A DNA stretch of 64,000 nucleotides. Source: Sclerodactyla briareus (lineage: Eukaryota; Echinodermata; Holothuroidea; Dendrochirotida; Sclerodactylidae). The position numbers and the translations under genes were made by a program. Below the pieces are notes generated by a model. That model saw only the letters and a list, made by a program, of their open reading frames with translations. It did no database searches and was not told the DNA's origin. Shown in pieces: positions 37,453 through 48,800 of this stretch (position 1 is the stretch's first letter; every line of letters starts with the position of its first letter). The stretch is taken from the NCBI GenBank assembly GCA_026419785.1, contig JAODTK010001998.1, forward strand, positions 1 to 64,000, given 5' to 3'.

Positions 37453-37683
37453 ATCTGACTCAGCTATTATTTTTCTCACAGTGATCGGAGAAACCTGTCC
37501 TTGATACTATGGATAACGGATCCTCAGAACAAGAACAGCGAAGAGGAAAGCGGCGTTGCACAAGAACATCTACTGTTAGTAACGCTAATTACTACTGTTG
37601 CTACTAACACGAATGACAGTCCACACTGAAAAGTCCACACTGAATTTTAGATGCAGAATTGCTGCCTCTTCGCTGTCATTATA

Positions 37684-38432
37684 TCCCCGCGACACTGGAA
37701 GTGTCCGGGGATATTATGGTTTTGGGTGTGTAGCCGCCGCCGCCGGTACCAGGCTCCGTCGCCGCCGGAAACTTTAGGCGTTAGCGCAATAACTCTTCAA
37801 CGCTTTGTCCGATTGATCTGAAACTTGACTTGTACACATGTCCGCCCTAATGGAATCTCGGATGAGTTCGAAAGTGGGCATCACTGCAATGCCGGGGGTC
37901 GCTAATTTGCATAATTCACGCGAAATTTCTAAGTTAGTTGGATTTAAACAAAACTTGGTGGGTAGGACTATAGTTGATCCCGAAAAATGTGGAGGTCATT
38001 TCAAGGTCATTGGAGGTCAAATTTGCTAAATTGATGCGATTTTCCAAACTTTGTCAGACTTGAACGAAACTTGGTGGGTAGGGATTATGGTAGTATAGTT
38101 GATCCCGAAAAATGTGGAGGTCATTTCAAGGTCATCGGAGTTCATATTTGCCAAATTTATGCGATTTTACATACTTTATCAGATTTGAACGAAACTTGTT
38201 GGATGGGGCTACATTTGTTCTCACAAAGTTAGAAGTCATTTCAAAGCCATCGTATTTGCATAATTCATGTGCTATTAACTTCCATGGATTACAACAAAAC
38301 TTGATGGATGAAGTATATATCTTGGTTTCTGACCAAAATGGGGGTCTTTATGGGGTGTTAGATACTCTTCCCAAATGATTGCTCAAAAGCGGGGATATAC
38401 ACGTGGCGGTTTACCCGCCTACACATGTCTAG
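37684..38432 (+). mobile_element. Non-autonomous Helitron, copy 2
   Basis: Starts A|TCCCCGCGACACTGG with hairpin (CCCCG..ACACT-GGAA-AGTGTCCGGGG-like), ends GGCGGTTTACCCGCC hairpin + TACACATGT + CTAG|T. The termini match copy 1 (17008-17742), in opposite orientation. The interior differs: three units of GAACGAAACTTG(G/T)TGG..GG..., GTTGATCCCGAAAAATGTGG and AGGTCATTTCAAGGTCAT at about 37945, 38062 and 38188. There is no Rep/helicase. Confidence 0.88.
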
Positions 38433-39727
38433 TTAGTTTCTGAAAGCAATTTCACAGCCAAACGAGGTTAAATTGAAGTGACATTATTTCAACTGTCCAA
38501 TGAGAATTCGTTATATAGGCAGATGGGGAGCCTGCGTAATATCGTATTGAAAGGGTTTGGAGAGGTCATCTATAAAGGATCGTATAATACAGTGGAGAAA
38601 ACTGAATCCAAAGGTCGAATCCTCGTCTTCATACGCCGCCATTCCGTTGCAAGTTATTGTAAGTTGTGAGCTGCGGATCTTATGTGGTATTGCACAATAC
38701 CACAAAAGTCCTATGGCACAATAATTCATGATTATTTGCTGAGCGACCTTAACTATTCCCTTCTTTTGTTTTGTTTTTATGTTCGAAGAACTTGGCATTG
38801 TCCAACGCTTGAATTGTCTTTCTGCTCAGAAATGGATGACACAACATATCAAATCATCATAGTGAATCTTGCTCGGAATCAATTGATTTTTCAAGGAGGA
38901 GTTAACATTGAAATTTCAAAAGAAACAAAGGGAAATGGTTTGGGATGTACTACTGTTATATCACTTTTTCGTTGCGCAATATTGCATAATGTACTTAGTA
39001 GTCAGTATTTCAGAACCTAATAATGAGACTCGCGAAGCTTATCACTGTTGTGAGTGTATGCGTTGTTATCTCATCGGTCCCGAGAGGGCCCCGGATCTTC
39101 AGCTATTTTTGTCAGTTTGCCATTTCACCTGTATTTTCTGTTGCTGGATGTCATAGCAACGGTTGCTATGGTAATCGCAGTAGTGGTTGAGAACTATCCA
39201 CTGAGGGGTGCTATTTGAGATGGGTTGTATTACTGTGTGTGAGTGTGTATGTGTGCGTGTGTGTATGTTTGTATCATGTCTTCTCTCAAAATTAGGTGGA
39301 AACTATTGAAATTAAATGTAGGAGGGGGGGGGGGGCACATTTGGGGCAATTTTCATTTGCTGATTCCAATGGCTGAATAATTTCAATGGCTGAGCATTTA
39401 GGCAAAGACACAAATTAAAACTATGCGATGAGGCGTAAATTACCAAAAATGGAATTTGGGAATTGGAAAATCTGTTCCTTCTTCAGTATATTTAGAGATT
39501 GGATGGACTTAATGGCATCAAAACGAAAGGTATCAAAACGAAAGGTTCCCAGCATTATACGGAAAAATTTCTGAAATTTCTATGAACATGGAATATTCTT
39601 GGGGAGAAATGGCTTTTCAGATGCATTTTGCTAAATTCCGTCTATTTTCAACTCGTAAGATAGTAGCAGGTGAAATAGACTGAATCTGAATAGTTTTACT
39701 TTCGCCGATGATATCCTGGCAACTCAG
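38433..39727 (+). other. Interval before the first chained CatSper-type exon
   Basis: Several frames exist but none chains with the exon at 39728 with confidence. An X-box-like palindrome (GTTGCTATGGTAA) lies at 39163, followed by a GT-rich tract. A poly-G tract is at 39324. A short segment with acceptor TATTTCAG at 39013 and a GTGAGT at 39050 is a weak exon candidate. Confidence 0.3.
39150..39265 (+). repeat. X-box-containing dispersed repeat, copy 1
   Basis: CATAGCAACGGTTGCTATGG is a near-perfect palindrome containing an RFX X-box-like site, followed about 70 bp later by GTGTGTGAGTGTGT. Related copies are at 45185-45295 and, inverted, at 53715-53875. Confidence 0.5.
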
Positions 39728-39871
39728 GGATTGCCTTCTGTTTGTATGTCTCCAAATTCATTACGACTATCCCTCTATTCCATTCGAGAGGTGTGTGGCC
39801 GACGCTGAGAGAGGTTTGTACCGCACCCAGGGAAGAAGTGCAGTTGGATGAAATCGTCATTCTATACTGGG
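39728..39871 (+). CDS. CatSper-type gene, exon 1 seen
   Basis: Acceptor GGCAACTCAG|G, donor TGGG|GTAAGTAGG. Enters in phase 1, leaves in phase 1. Reads AFCLYVSKFITTIPLFHSRG ... EEVQLDEIVILYWG. An upstream in-frame TGA (39709) forces the acceptor. The pyrimidine tract is weak, so the start is the least certain of the chain. Confidence 0.5.
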
Positions 39872-42800
39872 GTAAGTAGGCTTACAAAAACCTCGGAATA
39901 TTAAATGAAAGATTTTTTGACTCCTGACCCCTTCGTACTCATGTTGATGGATTATAGGGATTAGATAGAGATTGTAATCATATTCGATGCGTAAAAAAGG
40001 ATTAGTTAAACAGTATGTTATTACAAATATTTCTCCTCTGTTTTCAGGTTTTGGAAAACCTCAATTCAAATGGAGGATAAATGCATACAATATGTACGTC
40101 GTGTGAATGGCGAACATTGGAGTAACCGTTAATCGATGCTTTAGTAGGTAAAAGGCCATGAAATTCGGAGGAAGGCTCCGATACGGCAATGTGTTTTTCT
40201 TGGAAGTTTGTCAGTTAGATGATTATTTTTTTCTGGGGAATAATCTATTGTGTGTAAGCCGTCCCGATGTTTGCCGACAAGCCACATGGTATTAAAACAG
40301 TACAAATATATTCCCATTCGAAATCTTATAGCCCTAACTATGCCTCGAATATTGTTCGGATCTTTCTTTATGCCCATGCAAGGTGACACCTCTGTGTAGT
40401 TTGGGTTATTGAAAGTCATACCAAATGTGCGGTATCGAAACCTGCAAATGCGAAATGCTGTGGCCTATTTAGTGGCGTCACTAGACTTTTCCGTTTGGTG
40501 GCAACTTGGTGGTTCGAGCTACGGTGATTTTCCAGGGAAGACCTGGGGTAACCTTCTGATCGCCAACCTGGAAGAGGGGTTGCGCGCGAGTTTTTTCTGT
40601 AATTGGAAGGTTCCAGGTTCAATTTGGTTCTACATTTGCGATCATTCATGGTAGGAGAACTGTCAGGAATATATAATTTTCGAGAAAGTGGAACAATCTG
40701 GAGGGCACCTGGTAGCACACACGGTTTCGTGGTATAAGACACATGCTTTCATATGGGGTCAGCCATGTAACTATAAACCATGGAACCTATTACAACCTAT
40801 GTCAATATGCCATTGCGCGGGGTGATCCGCATAAGTAGGATATTAAACAGCTTATTGTTTGAACGGAGCGAGCGCAGCTAGGTCAACCGAGAGTTAGAAA
40901 CTCATGCGCGACCTAAATACCACCATGACGTTGTTCGTTCATGTCAACGTATAGTCGATATGGGCCCTGGTGAACATTTCGACGTTTTCGGGGTTTCTTC
41001 CGACTCGTGTGCTCGTTCGAAGTTTTATTCCTAAATTTCTTTTACTCTTTGGCGCAGCTCTACTGATATATTGATCTCGGTCCCCAAGTATGCGACTGAG
41101 GCATCGTTGAGGCTGATGAAAGGCTGGTGGGAGGTCAGCATTTTTCATCTTGTCAAGACTCGTGTGCGCTACATGTCGCTGTCTCAATAAGGTAATGGTT
41201 GATATCAAGTCTATACAGATGAAGTTTTTCTCACAAGCTGATTGAATGAAGAATGATAACCCAGGTTAATGGCTTTTTCCTCTCTGAAGATTACCCGAGA
41301 TCGCGAGAGTTTTAGCGTATGGATTAGGAACTTGCCTGGGTTAAAAAAATTAACTTGATGAGCAGCTGCTTTTCAGGTCGTCGTGCTTTGGAGCGTGGAT
41401 TGAGAACTTGCCCGGGTCGTAGAGCTTCGGCGTATGAATTAAAAGCTCGCCCAGGTCGTAGGAATTTTAGCGGATGGATTAGAGCACCAATATCCTCTCT
41501 GTCTGAATTCAAGAACGCTGCTTCTCGGTGTGTTATCTACACTGACGCTAAATGGGGGGGGGGGGGGTGGGGGGGACAGATGAGAAACCTGAGTATGAGA
41601 TATTGGTCCATTGGCATTTATAGGACCATCCTTTCCTTCAGAATAGCTGAACTTCGATTGATTGCTGTGGCCAGAGTTTGTCATATCTGTTACACGACGA
41701 CCAGAGCAACGCCTAGGGACAATGCTATGTTTAATTAACGCTTTAGTCTTCCGCTGAATTTGCAGTTCAAATAATTTATACATAGATCATGTAATGTACA
41801 AGGTCGCTTTCGCGACTTTCGTTCTCAGTAAAACGTTAATGGAAGTAAATTATGTTTTCCTGCCTTGAAAGGCTAGCACTGCTGACAGAAACTTATATTG
41901 TGGTACCTTTATATATAGGTACGATGTGCTGTTTAACACAAGACGGGTTCAGACTCTGATTGGTTGTTGCGCCATCTTCCTTGCTCAGGTGAGTAATTGT
42001 TGAATCTGTCGTGTTAATTCTGTTATCGTGTGACAATGGGTTAGATGTTTACCTAACTATTTACATAGGTGTATGGGACACTTTTGATTTTAAATTTTGG
42101 TTGGCCGGATGTAGTAATTATGGTATGATGAGATTAAAACATTGTGCACTCAGCAGAAACTTGTGCCCTGCATCTCTCAGCGTTTGTTTTATGTCATCAG
42201 GAGTTCGACATATGACCTTCGATGTTTGGGTGTACTGTCTTCCTTGAAGAAGTCTGCTGCTCTTAATCTCCTCCTATTCCAGCTCTTCCACCACTTTTCG
42301 ACCCATTTGACAGATTGCTCTTTATTCACAGGACCCAGATAGATATTGGACTGCGCATTTACACCAGATCAACTCTACTTTCTCTTCGAGTCGGGCTGCT
42401 TGATATATATGACAACTGATGGTACATTCGACAAAAATCCAAGGCGGAGTAAACCAGTATCACAGACGTGACATACTGGCAGTGTTCGTTAATACAAATA
42501 ATTCTCTACTCACACTATCTGCTATCTCACTGATCGTGTGATAAGCATTATATTTGGTAGAAAGACCCTTAGAGGAAATTGTCTTTTAATTTAGTTCGTT
42601 AGCGGTCTCAATTTTGAATGCATTAAATTGATACACAAAAAATTATTACACAAAAATCCTCATTAGTTATAAATATATGAGCTGCCTCATTTGTAGACAA
42701 GTATTGAATTCTAAACCACGATTATAGCACAACAGCAAGATTATATACATCAATCAACGCAATTCATATAATTCCGCTGTGTTCCAACAGGTTCCGAAGA

Positions 42801-45800
42801 CGAGGCTATATCATCCAGTAAAGGAAAACCATCTTGTTCCCCAACGTCAATTTCTGATGTGAGTATCAATCAATTATTTCTAAAATTTCACGGAAATGGA
42901 GAAATGGATACACCATGATTTCCATAGTCTTAAAATTATGTTATGGACAACAAAATAAGTTGTTTTGTTGCACTATTTTTCGCCAGTTTTGACTGCAGAA
43001 TGTGGTAAATGCGATTTGTGACTTCTAGGTTACTGCATATTTCTAGGAAGAGACAAAAGCTTGCCTCCCAGCGTCGAACATTCCTACCAGTTCAGTAAGA
43101 CATTGAGGCGATGGATGATGTTAATTCATAGTATTTCCCTACTCCTTATTGTCAGAATCGATGAGGTTAAGCCTATTCCCGGATGCACGAATAACCTCGA
43201 CAGCATGTGTCCTTCCATGATTTTAGTGTTTTTTTTACTATAATTTGTATCGAACGCGTGAATCATCATAATTAAACGTCACAAAAATACGACTGGATTG
43301 TTGATGGAGCCTTTTAAAGTGCAGTTGTCGTGCAACACAATTTTCTTTTCATTGGCACGGTTAAAAGAGGACGTGCCAAGCTCACATGTCAATTTTTTCC
43401 TCCCATCCCTGCAGCCAGCTGCAGTCATTGCATGGAATGAGTATCGTCTGTTCATGATTGACGTGAGAAACACGTTAACTGAAATACTCATCCCCGATGA
43501 CCTGATTCAAGTCACGAATGAAAACAACTACGTAAGTATTGCTTATGTCGAGTTATAGATTTGAACACACGTGTACACAGAAAAAAAAAAAAAAACGCAG
43601 TCAGTTCGCTCTACTCTTTCCTGATTGGCAGCTTTTATTGTATGATTTTTTTCTGCATTTTTTTTATATTTTATGCGGGATTGATTAGGCATAGGTTAGC
43701 CAAGTTTCGCTTAGCGGTGCGTATTGATCCTAATATTACATATGATACCAAGTGGTAATGCAGTAGACTTACAGTAGACTGCAAACTATTCATAGTTGTA
43801 ATAGTTATAATGTAAACGTCACCATGATATGACTTTCGAATATTTTTTTAAAATGTCCCAGACGATAATTTTTTCATTTGAGATTAGAATAATTTCGCTG
43901 TGTACATCGCAATTTTATTACTTCCTAATGATTGTCACAACTGTCCCTACTTCTTCTCCGATCCGAGTATATCCTTGAAAACGTGAGTGGCCGGATTCAT
44001 CTCATTATTACAGCACCGTCATCGTGGGGATCTGTTGGAGCATAATTTTCACGGGGGGCATGCTCTTGCTTACCCCAGTGTTACCAGTGGGATTTTCCAA
44101 AATTCCCAAGAATGTGCTTTGACATTTCCCAAGAATTCCTAAGGTCTATATTGTCAGGCAGTCAGGGGTCATAACGGGGACGAATAAAGGTAATAAATAG
44201 AAGTAGGAAGGCTGAGAGCTACGTACAATTTTAATCTTTGAAACACCAAACTACATATAACTGAAGCGTTAAGGTATTGTTAAATTCCATTCAACGTGGC
44301 AAAAAGCTAAAACCGTGATGTAAAACATTGCTGAATTGCACGCGGCCAAACTTGTCTTCTTGTTAATGGCTTGTACCGCTTGTTGTTAATAGGCTGTGTC
44401 TACTAGCTGTTTCCTTTATAAAAAAAGGTTTACTGCTTTCAATAGATGGTAAACATGTTGTAACGCTCGTAGTCAACCGTATGGCCCGACTACGGTAGCA
44501 AGCAAGATACACTATATAGCCATCATGTAAAACCTTACTGCTATTGAAGCTTCTAATAGCCACGAGAGCCCCAGATTATCATAACATTTATGAACTTGTG
44601 TGTTAGGTTAACCTTCAGGTTTCGGTTTTAAGAGTAAAATGCCGGATTGTATCATTTCTGCTCTTCAGGGGCAAAAAATAAATTTTTCAAGTTCCAAGTG
44701 AATTCTGACAGAATTCCCAAGATCGTCGGCTTTTTTCCCCAAGTTCTCAAGCAAAGTGCCAAACTCCCAAGATCTTGGGAAAAATCCTGAGGTCTGGCAA
44801 CGCTGGCTACCCCCCCCCCCCCCAACTTCAGTTTCTAGATATGAGTGGTCCTTCTCTCACGAATTCGAAAACATATAAGGAATCAAAAAAGGATATAAGG
44901 AATCCAAAAATTGCAGGGCAGCAGCTCAGATGAAGAAAGATTCCCACCCAAGGACTAAGGGTGGAAGGCTGAGAGCAGGCAGTACCAGATTCCAGCTCAA
45001 CAAATAGCATGTCTCAGATCTTGGTAAAGACTGTTCCATACGCAGTATTTTGTGTACAGTTGTATTGTCCGTGTGTACATCATAATGAGACGACTATTTC
45101 TCATTGTTGTTCCATAAGTCTCGGAGAACCGGATGAGTTATTGACAATAAATTTGCAATTTCGCCTATTTACTCCTGTTGGTCGCCATAGCAACGTTTCC
45201 ATTGAGGGGGTACCCTGTAGTGGAGTACCCAGGACACAATGTAGTGGAATGAATAAAGTGGTCTGTTGATGTGTGTGAGTGTGTTCACGTGTGCAGTTTT
45301 ACACAGATATCTTTTGCAAATTGCCTACCCCTCGTTTGTCCCTGCGCCAATCCTTTGTGCTGAGCGTCCAGCGAGAAGGCAACGGGTACCATTTTTCAAG
45401 TCTTTGGTATGACCCGACCGGATTCGAACCCCGGTCTACCCGGTGGAAGGCCCACGCTCTACTGACTGTGCCAACCTTTCGGTAAATACTTCAATAATGC
45501 CCTTTTTTGTGTGTGTTTTATATTTACGTAGGCCGACAAAATCGTTGGTTAGTCGAGATTATATAATTTTATTTTTCCTCTCATCTGTACCGGATCTACG
45601 AAGTTCATTCAAGTGGTTATTTCTATTCTTCATTAGTCGTGTGTCGGGCACTCGGGTTTTTTCACTTTCTGTTTTACCCTTCTGTAAAGAATTTAACAGT
45701 TGAAAGCTGATCATACATCTTCGTACAATTCGAAGAGCAAAGATCAAGCTACCACGTTTTAACATATGGTAACCCTTTCAAGGTTCGTATAATGGATGCA

Positions 45801-48800
45801 GCGTTCACTCCCGGTTCAGTCACTGTTTGCGTTTGCACCAACTGCAGTGCTGATCTCTTGACGGTTGCATTCCTCTCGTATTCCCTACAACACATGAATG
45901 GACCAAACTGCCGTTCTGGATAGAAGATCCATCTTCTCGTGAGTCACATATACATTTCCCTTGTTTTATATTCTTATTCTTTTATTACACTACCACACAC
46001 ATATGGCTCATCTTTTCTTCCTTTTTTCAATACTGTCGTCTCTGTAACTTTGGAACTTAGGAACCCCAAACCAGTAAAAATAATAATAATGGTAATAATA
46101 AAATAACATTGTTTCGGCAGTTTGTCTTTTTTCTTTACTCATTTTCAAGATAGATCGTGTTGAAACACTTTCTCATTTTATACTTCAAGTATTGCATATT
46201 TCACTAAGGAACACAGAATACACAAAATGAGGGTAGTGGAAAACCTATATGGAACAACGCATTCGTCTTCATGACTGCTAGCGAATACACTGTAGAAAAT
46301 TAGGTTCAAACAGATTATGAGACAAAAAGTTTCGTTAGGATCCAGTAATTCCACACTCAAGGTACCCCTCAGGATCCTAAAAATTTTCCTCATTTGCGTA
46401 CTATGTCAGTCTTTTCAGACCAGCAACGTTGATCTTCATAACCAATAATAACCTCTGAATAATTTTTATAAATGTTTCGCACCTTTCGCCATGTTTACTT
46501 TAAGTAACGATTTTCATGTAAATTTCAATTTATATTTGTATCTCAATGGATCCCACCGTGTCTCTCACGCTAAATTATTATATGAACAGCTAAAATTTGT
46601 CATATATGGACTGCTGTTCGATTATTTTTTATCCCATAGAAGAATAAATCTGCACCATTTGTTTTTCTTTATGCAGAGAGTTTCGGGATGGAGGCGTATA
46701 CTGGAGGAGTGAACGATTTTATCTTTTGGAATGATAACATGCTCTTCTACAGTGATCACAAGGTACGGTAGCCACTACAAAATAGTTATACTGTTACACA
46801 TTTTCTCCACATCTGAGTAACAAAATCAAATCATTCTTCCTCTGCATATATGAGAAGAGAGCAAGCATTATTGGTATTATTCCCGACACGGTACCACGGC
46901 TCACGAGGTATTCGATGGCTCGCATACAATAGATTTGTTTTGATACGTTTGATAGCGAACCATTTTACTGACATTGGTCAGCTTGACTTAGTGCACTGAT
47001 TCACAAAATCAGGACAGCTTGGTATTTGCGAGTATATGTGCTACGTCCGATCGATGTGATAGAACGACGTAAACGACAAGAGACTATCAGCTTCTATGTG
47101 GCTCCATACCGTACCGCCTAGTGGGAAATGGCGATTCTAGAGTTTACCGTACTATATCATCTGCATTTCTCTAATTTAGTTGATTTCTTCAATTTAGTTG
47201 TTATATAACATTTAATATTTACGATGCATATATACACAATAATACCCACCGGAGACATGTAAATGGAAGTGTTCTCAGTAGCCAGATGAAAATTGGTTCT
47301 AACAGTCGGTGTAATTCTGTGATGGTAATTCGAGGAGGTTGGTGGACAAGTGCGCTCAGATTCATTAGGTATATAATCACAATCTCCTACAAATATAAAG
47401 TTGGTACAGTTACTCCTGTTTTGCATTATTATAGAGGACTTCTGAAAAGGTACAAATGTAATCCTTCTTCAGGAAAAAGTTGTTGCTTCTACCCATGGTC
47501 GAATGACAACCTGTTGGCATTATATTATACATCCAGGTGCATCTCGCGGGGCATTCGAGATTGTAGGTCGATCGGACCAAACGCTAAATCTCACTAATTC
47601 AGATGCGATCGAAGACGTCCAAGTTTGCCGTAGCGGAGACATCTTCGTTCAGCTGTCGTCCGGAGCACTCTATTCGGGGAACATGGAGAACAGAGCAGTG
47701 ATACACGTAAGCAATCTGTAGTATCAGTAATAACCTCTGTGGTCTTATGAAAAACGCAAGGTAAACTGGGGTGAAAAAACAAAACAAAAATAGTTTACCT
47801 AAACTTCTTCCCTAAACTTCAACCTAAAACTCGTTAGGTAGATGCAAGTTCATTCTGTTTTAAAACAACAAATGACCTGAGACAACGTGCAGAACAATTA
47901 GAAATGTATTCATCACACTTTAGGAAAGCTTTATTTTGGCCTTTTTCTTTACCCCAAATGGACACTAAATTTCGGGGTAACAAAATCCACGTCATTCGAG
48001 AGAATTGGGAGATCGTGAGGTTATTGTCGATTAGTGTAGGTTATCCCTTTAGCTATCACAACCAAACAACCAATAACGTTTCTGATATTTTGCATGGTAA
48101 AGTTGAAGGAAAGCGTTCTAAACTTCATTATTCGCTATTTTTAGTATGACAAAAACACGCTGAATGTCCTAGTAGTGGAAATCGAACAGTGAAAGCCGAT
48201 CAAGTATGTCACAATTGACTGGAGAACCATGGTTTTCACATACACTATATAAAAAAAAAACGACTTGTGGTGGGTGTTCCTCTTACCAGGCTCACCTTAA
48301 CTACAATGCATTCTTTTCATCTTCATTCCGTCTTACTATATTAGATTAGCAAGTTCCCGACTTTTTTTTTCCTAATGCGCTGGACATATATTGAGTGAAT
48401 ATTTCGAGTGTTAAAATATTCAGGATGACTCGGCTATTCGTCCTAGCAGATATTCAAAAATCGAGTAATTACTTGTACAAACCTCCGCTTGAAGAATAAT
48501 TGCCAGAATTTAGAATAAATCGTTTTCATTGTATCTTCTGTTCTAACGAGAGTATTTGTTGGTTGTGACATTTTGTTATCACTCTTTATATCTCATCGGT
48601 CGAAAACATCGATAAAAACACAAAAACTAATACTCCGCGTCACTTACAGAAGGTTCATAACGACCACCGTATTTCCCTTCCATCAGATATCGAATTTGAG
48701 AAACAACAGCTTCTTGGTATGTGATTTTTCCGGCTCTGTATACTCAGTATGTTGCATAGAGTAAGTACAATATAACTCTGTAATGAAAAGTATTGTAACA

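Noticed and set aside
41295-41485. Open frame rich in Arg and Gly around 41355-41740
   Set aside because: The frame is generated by a ~39-42 bp minisatellite (GTCGTAG-GCTT..GCGTATG-ATTA units) and crosses a poly-G tract, so it is not evidence for a gene.
45405-45480. Functional tRNA gene on the minus strand
   Set aside because: The A and B boxes are good, but the T and anticodon stems do not form standard helices and the acceptor arms do not pair.
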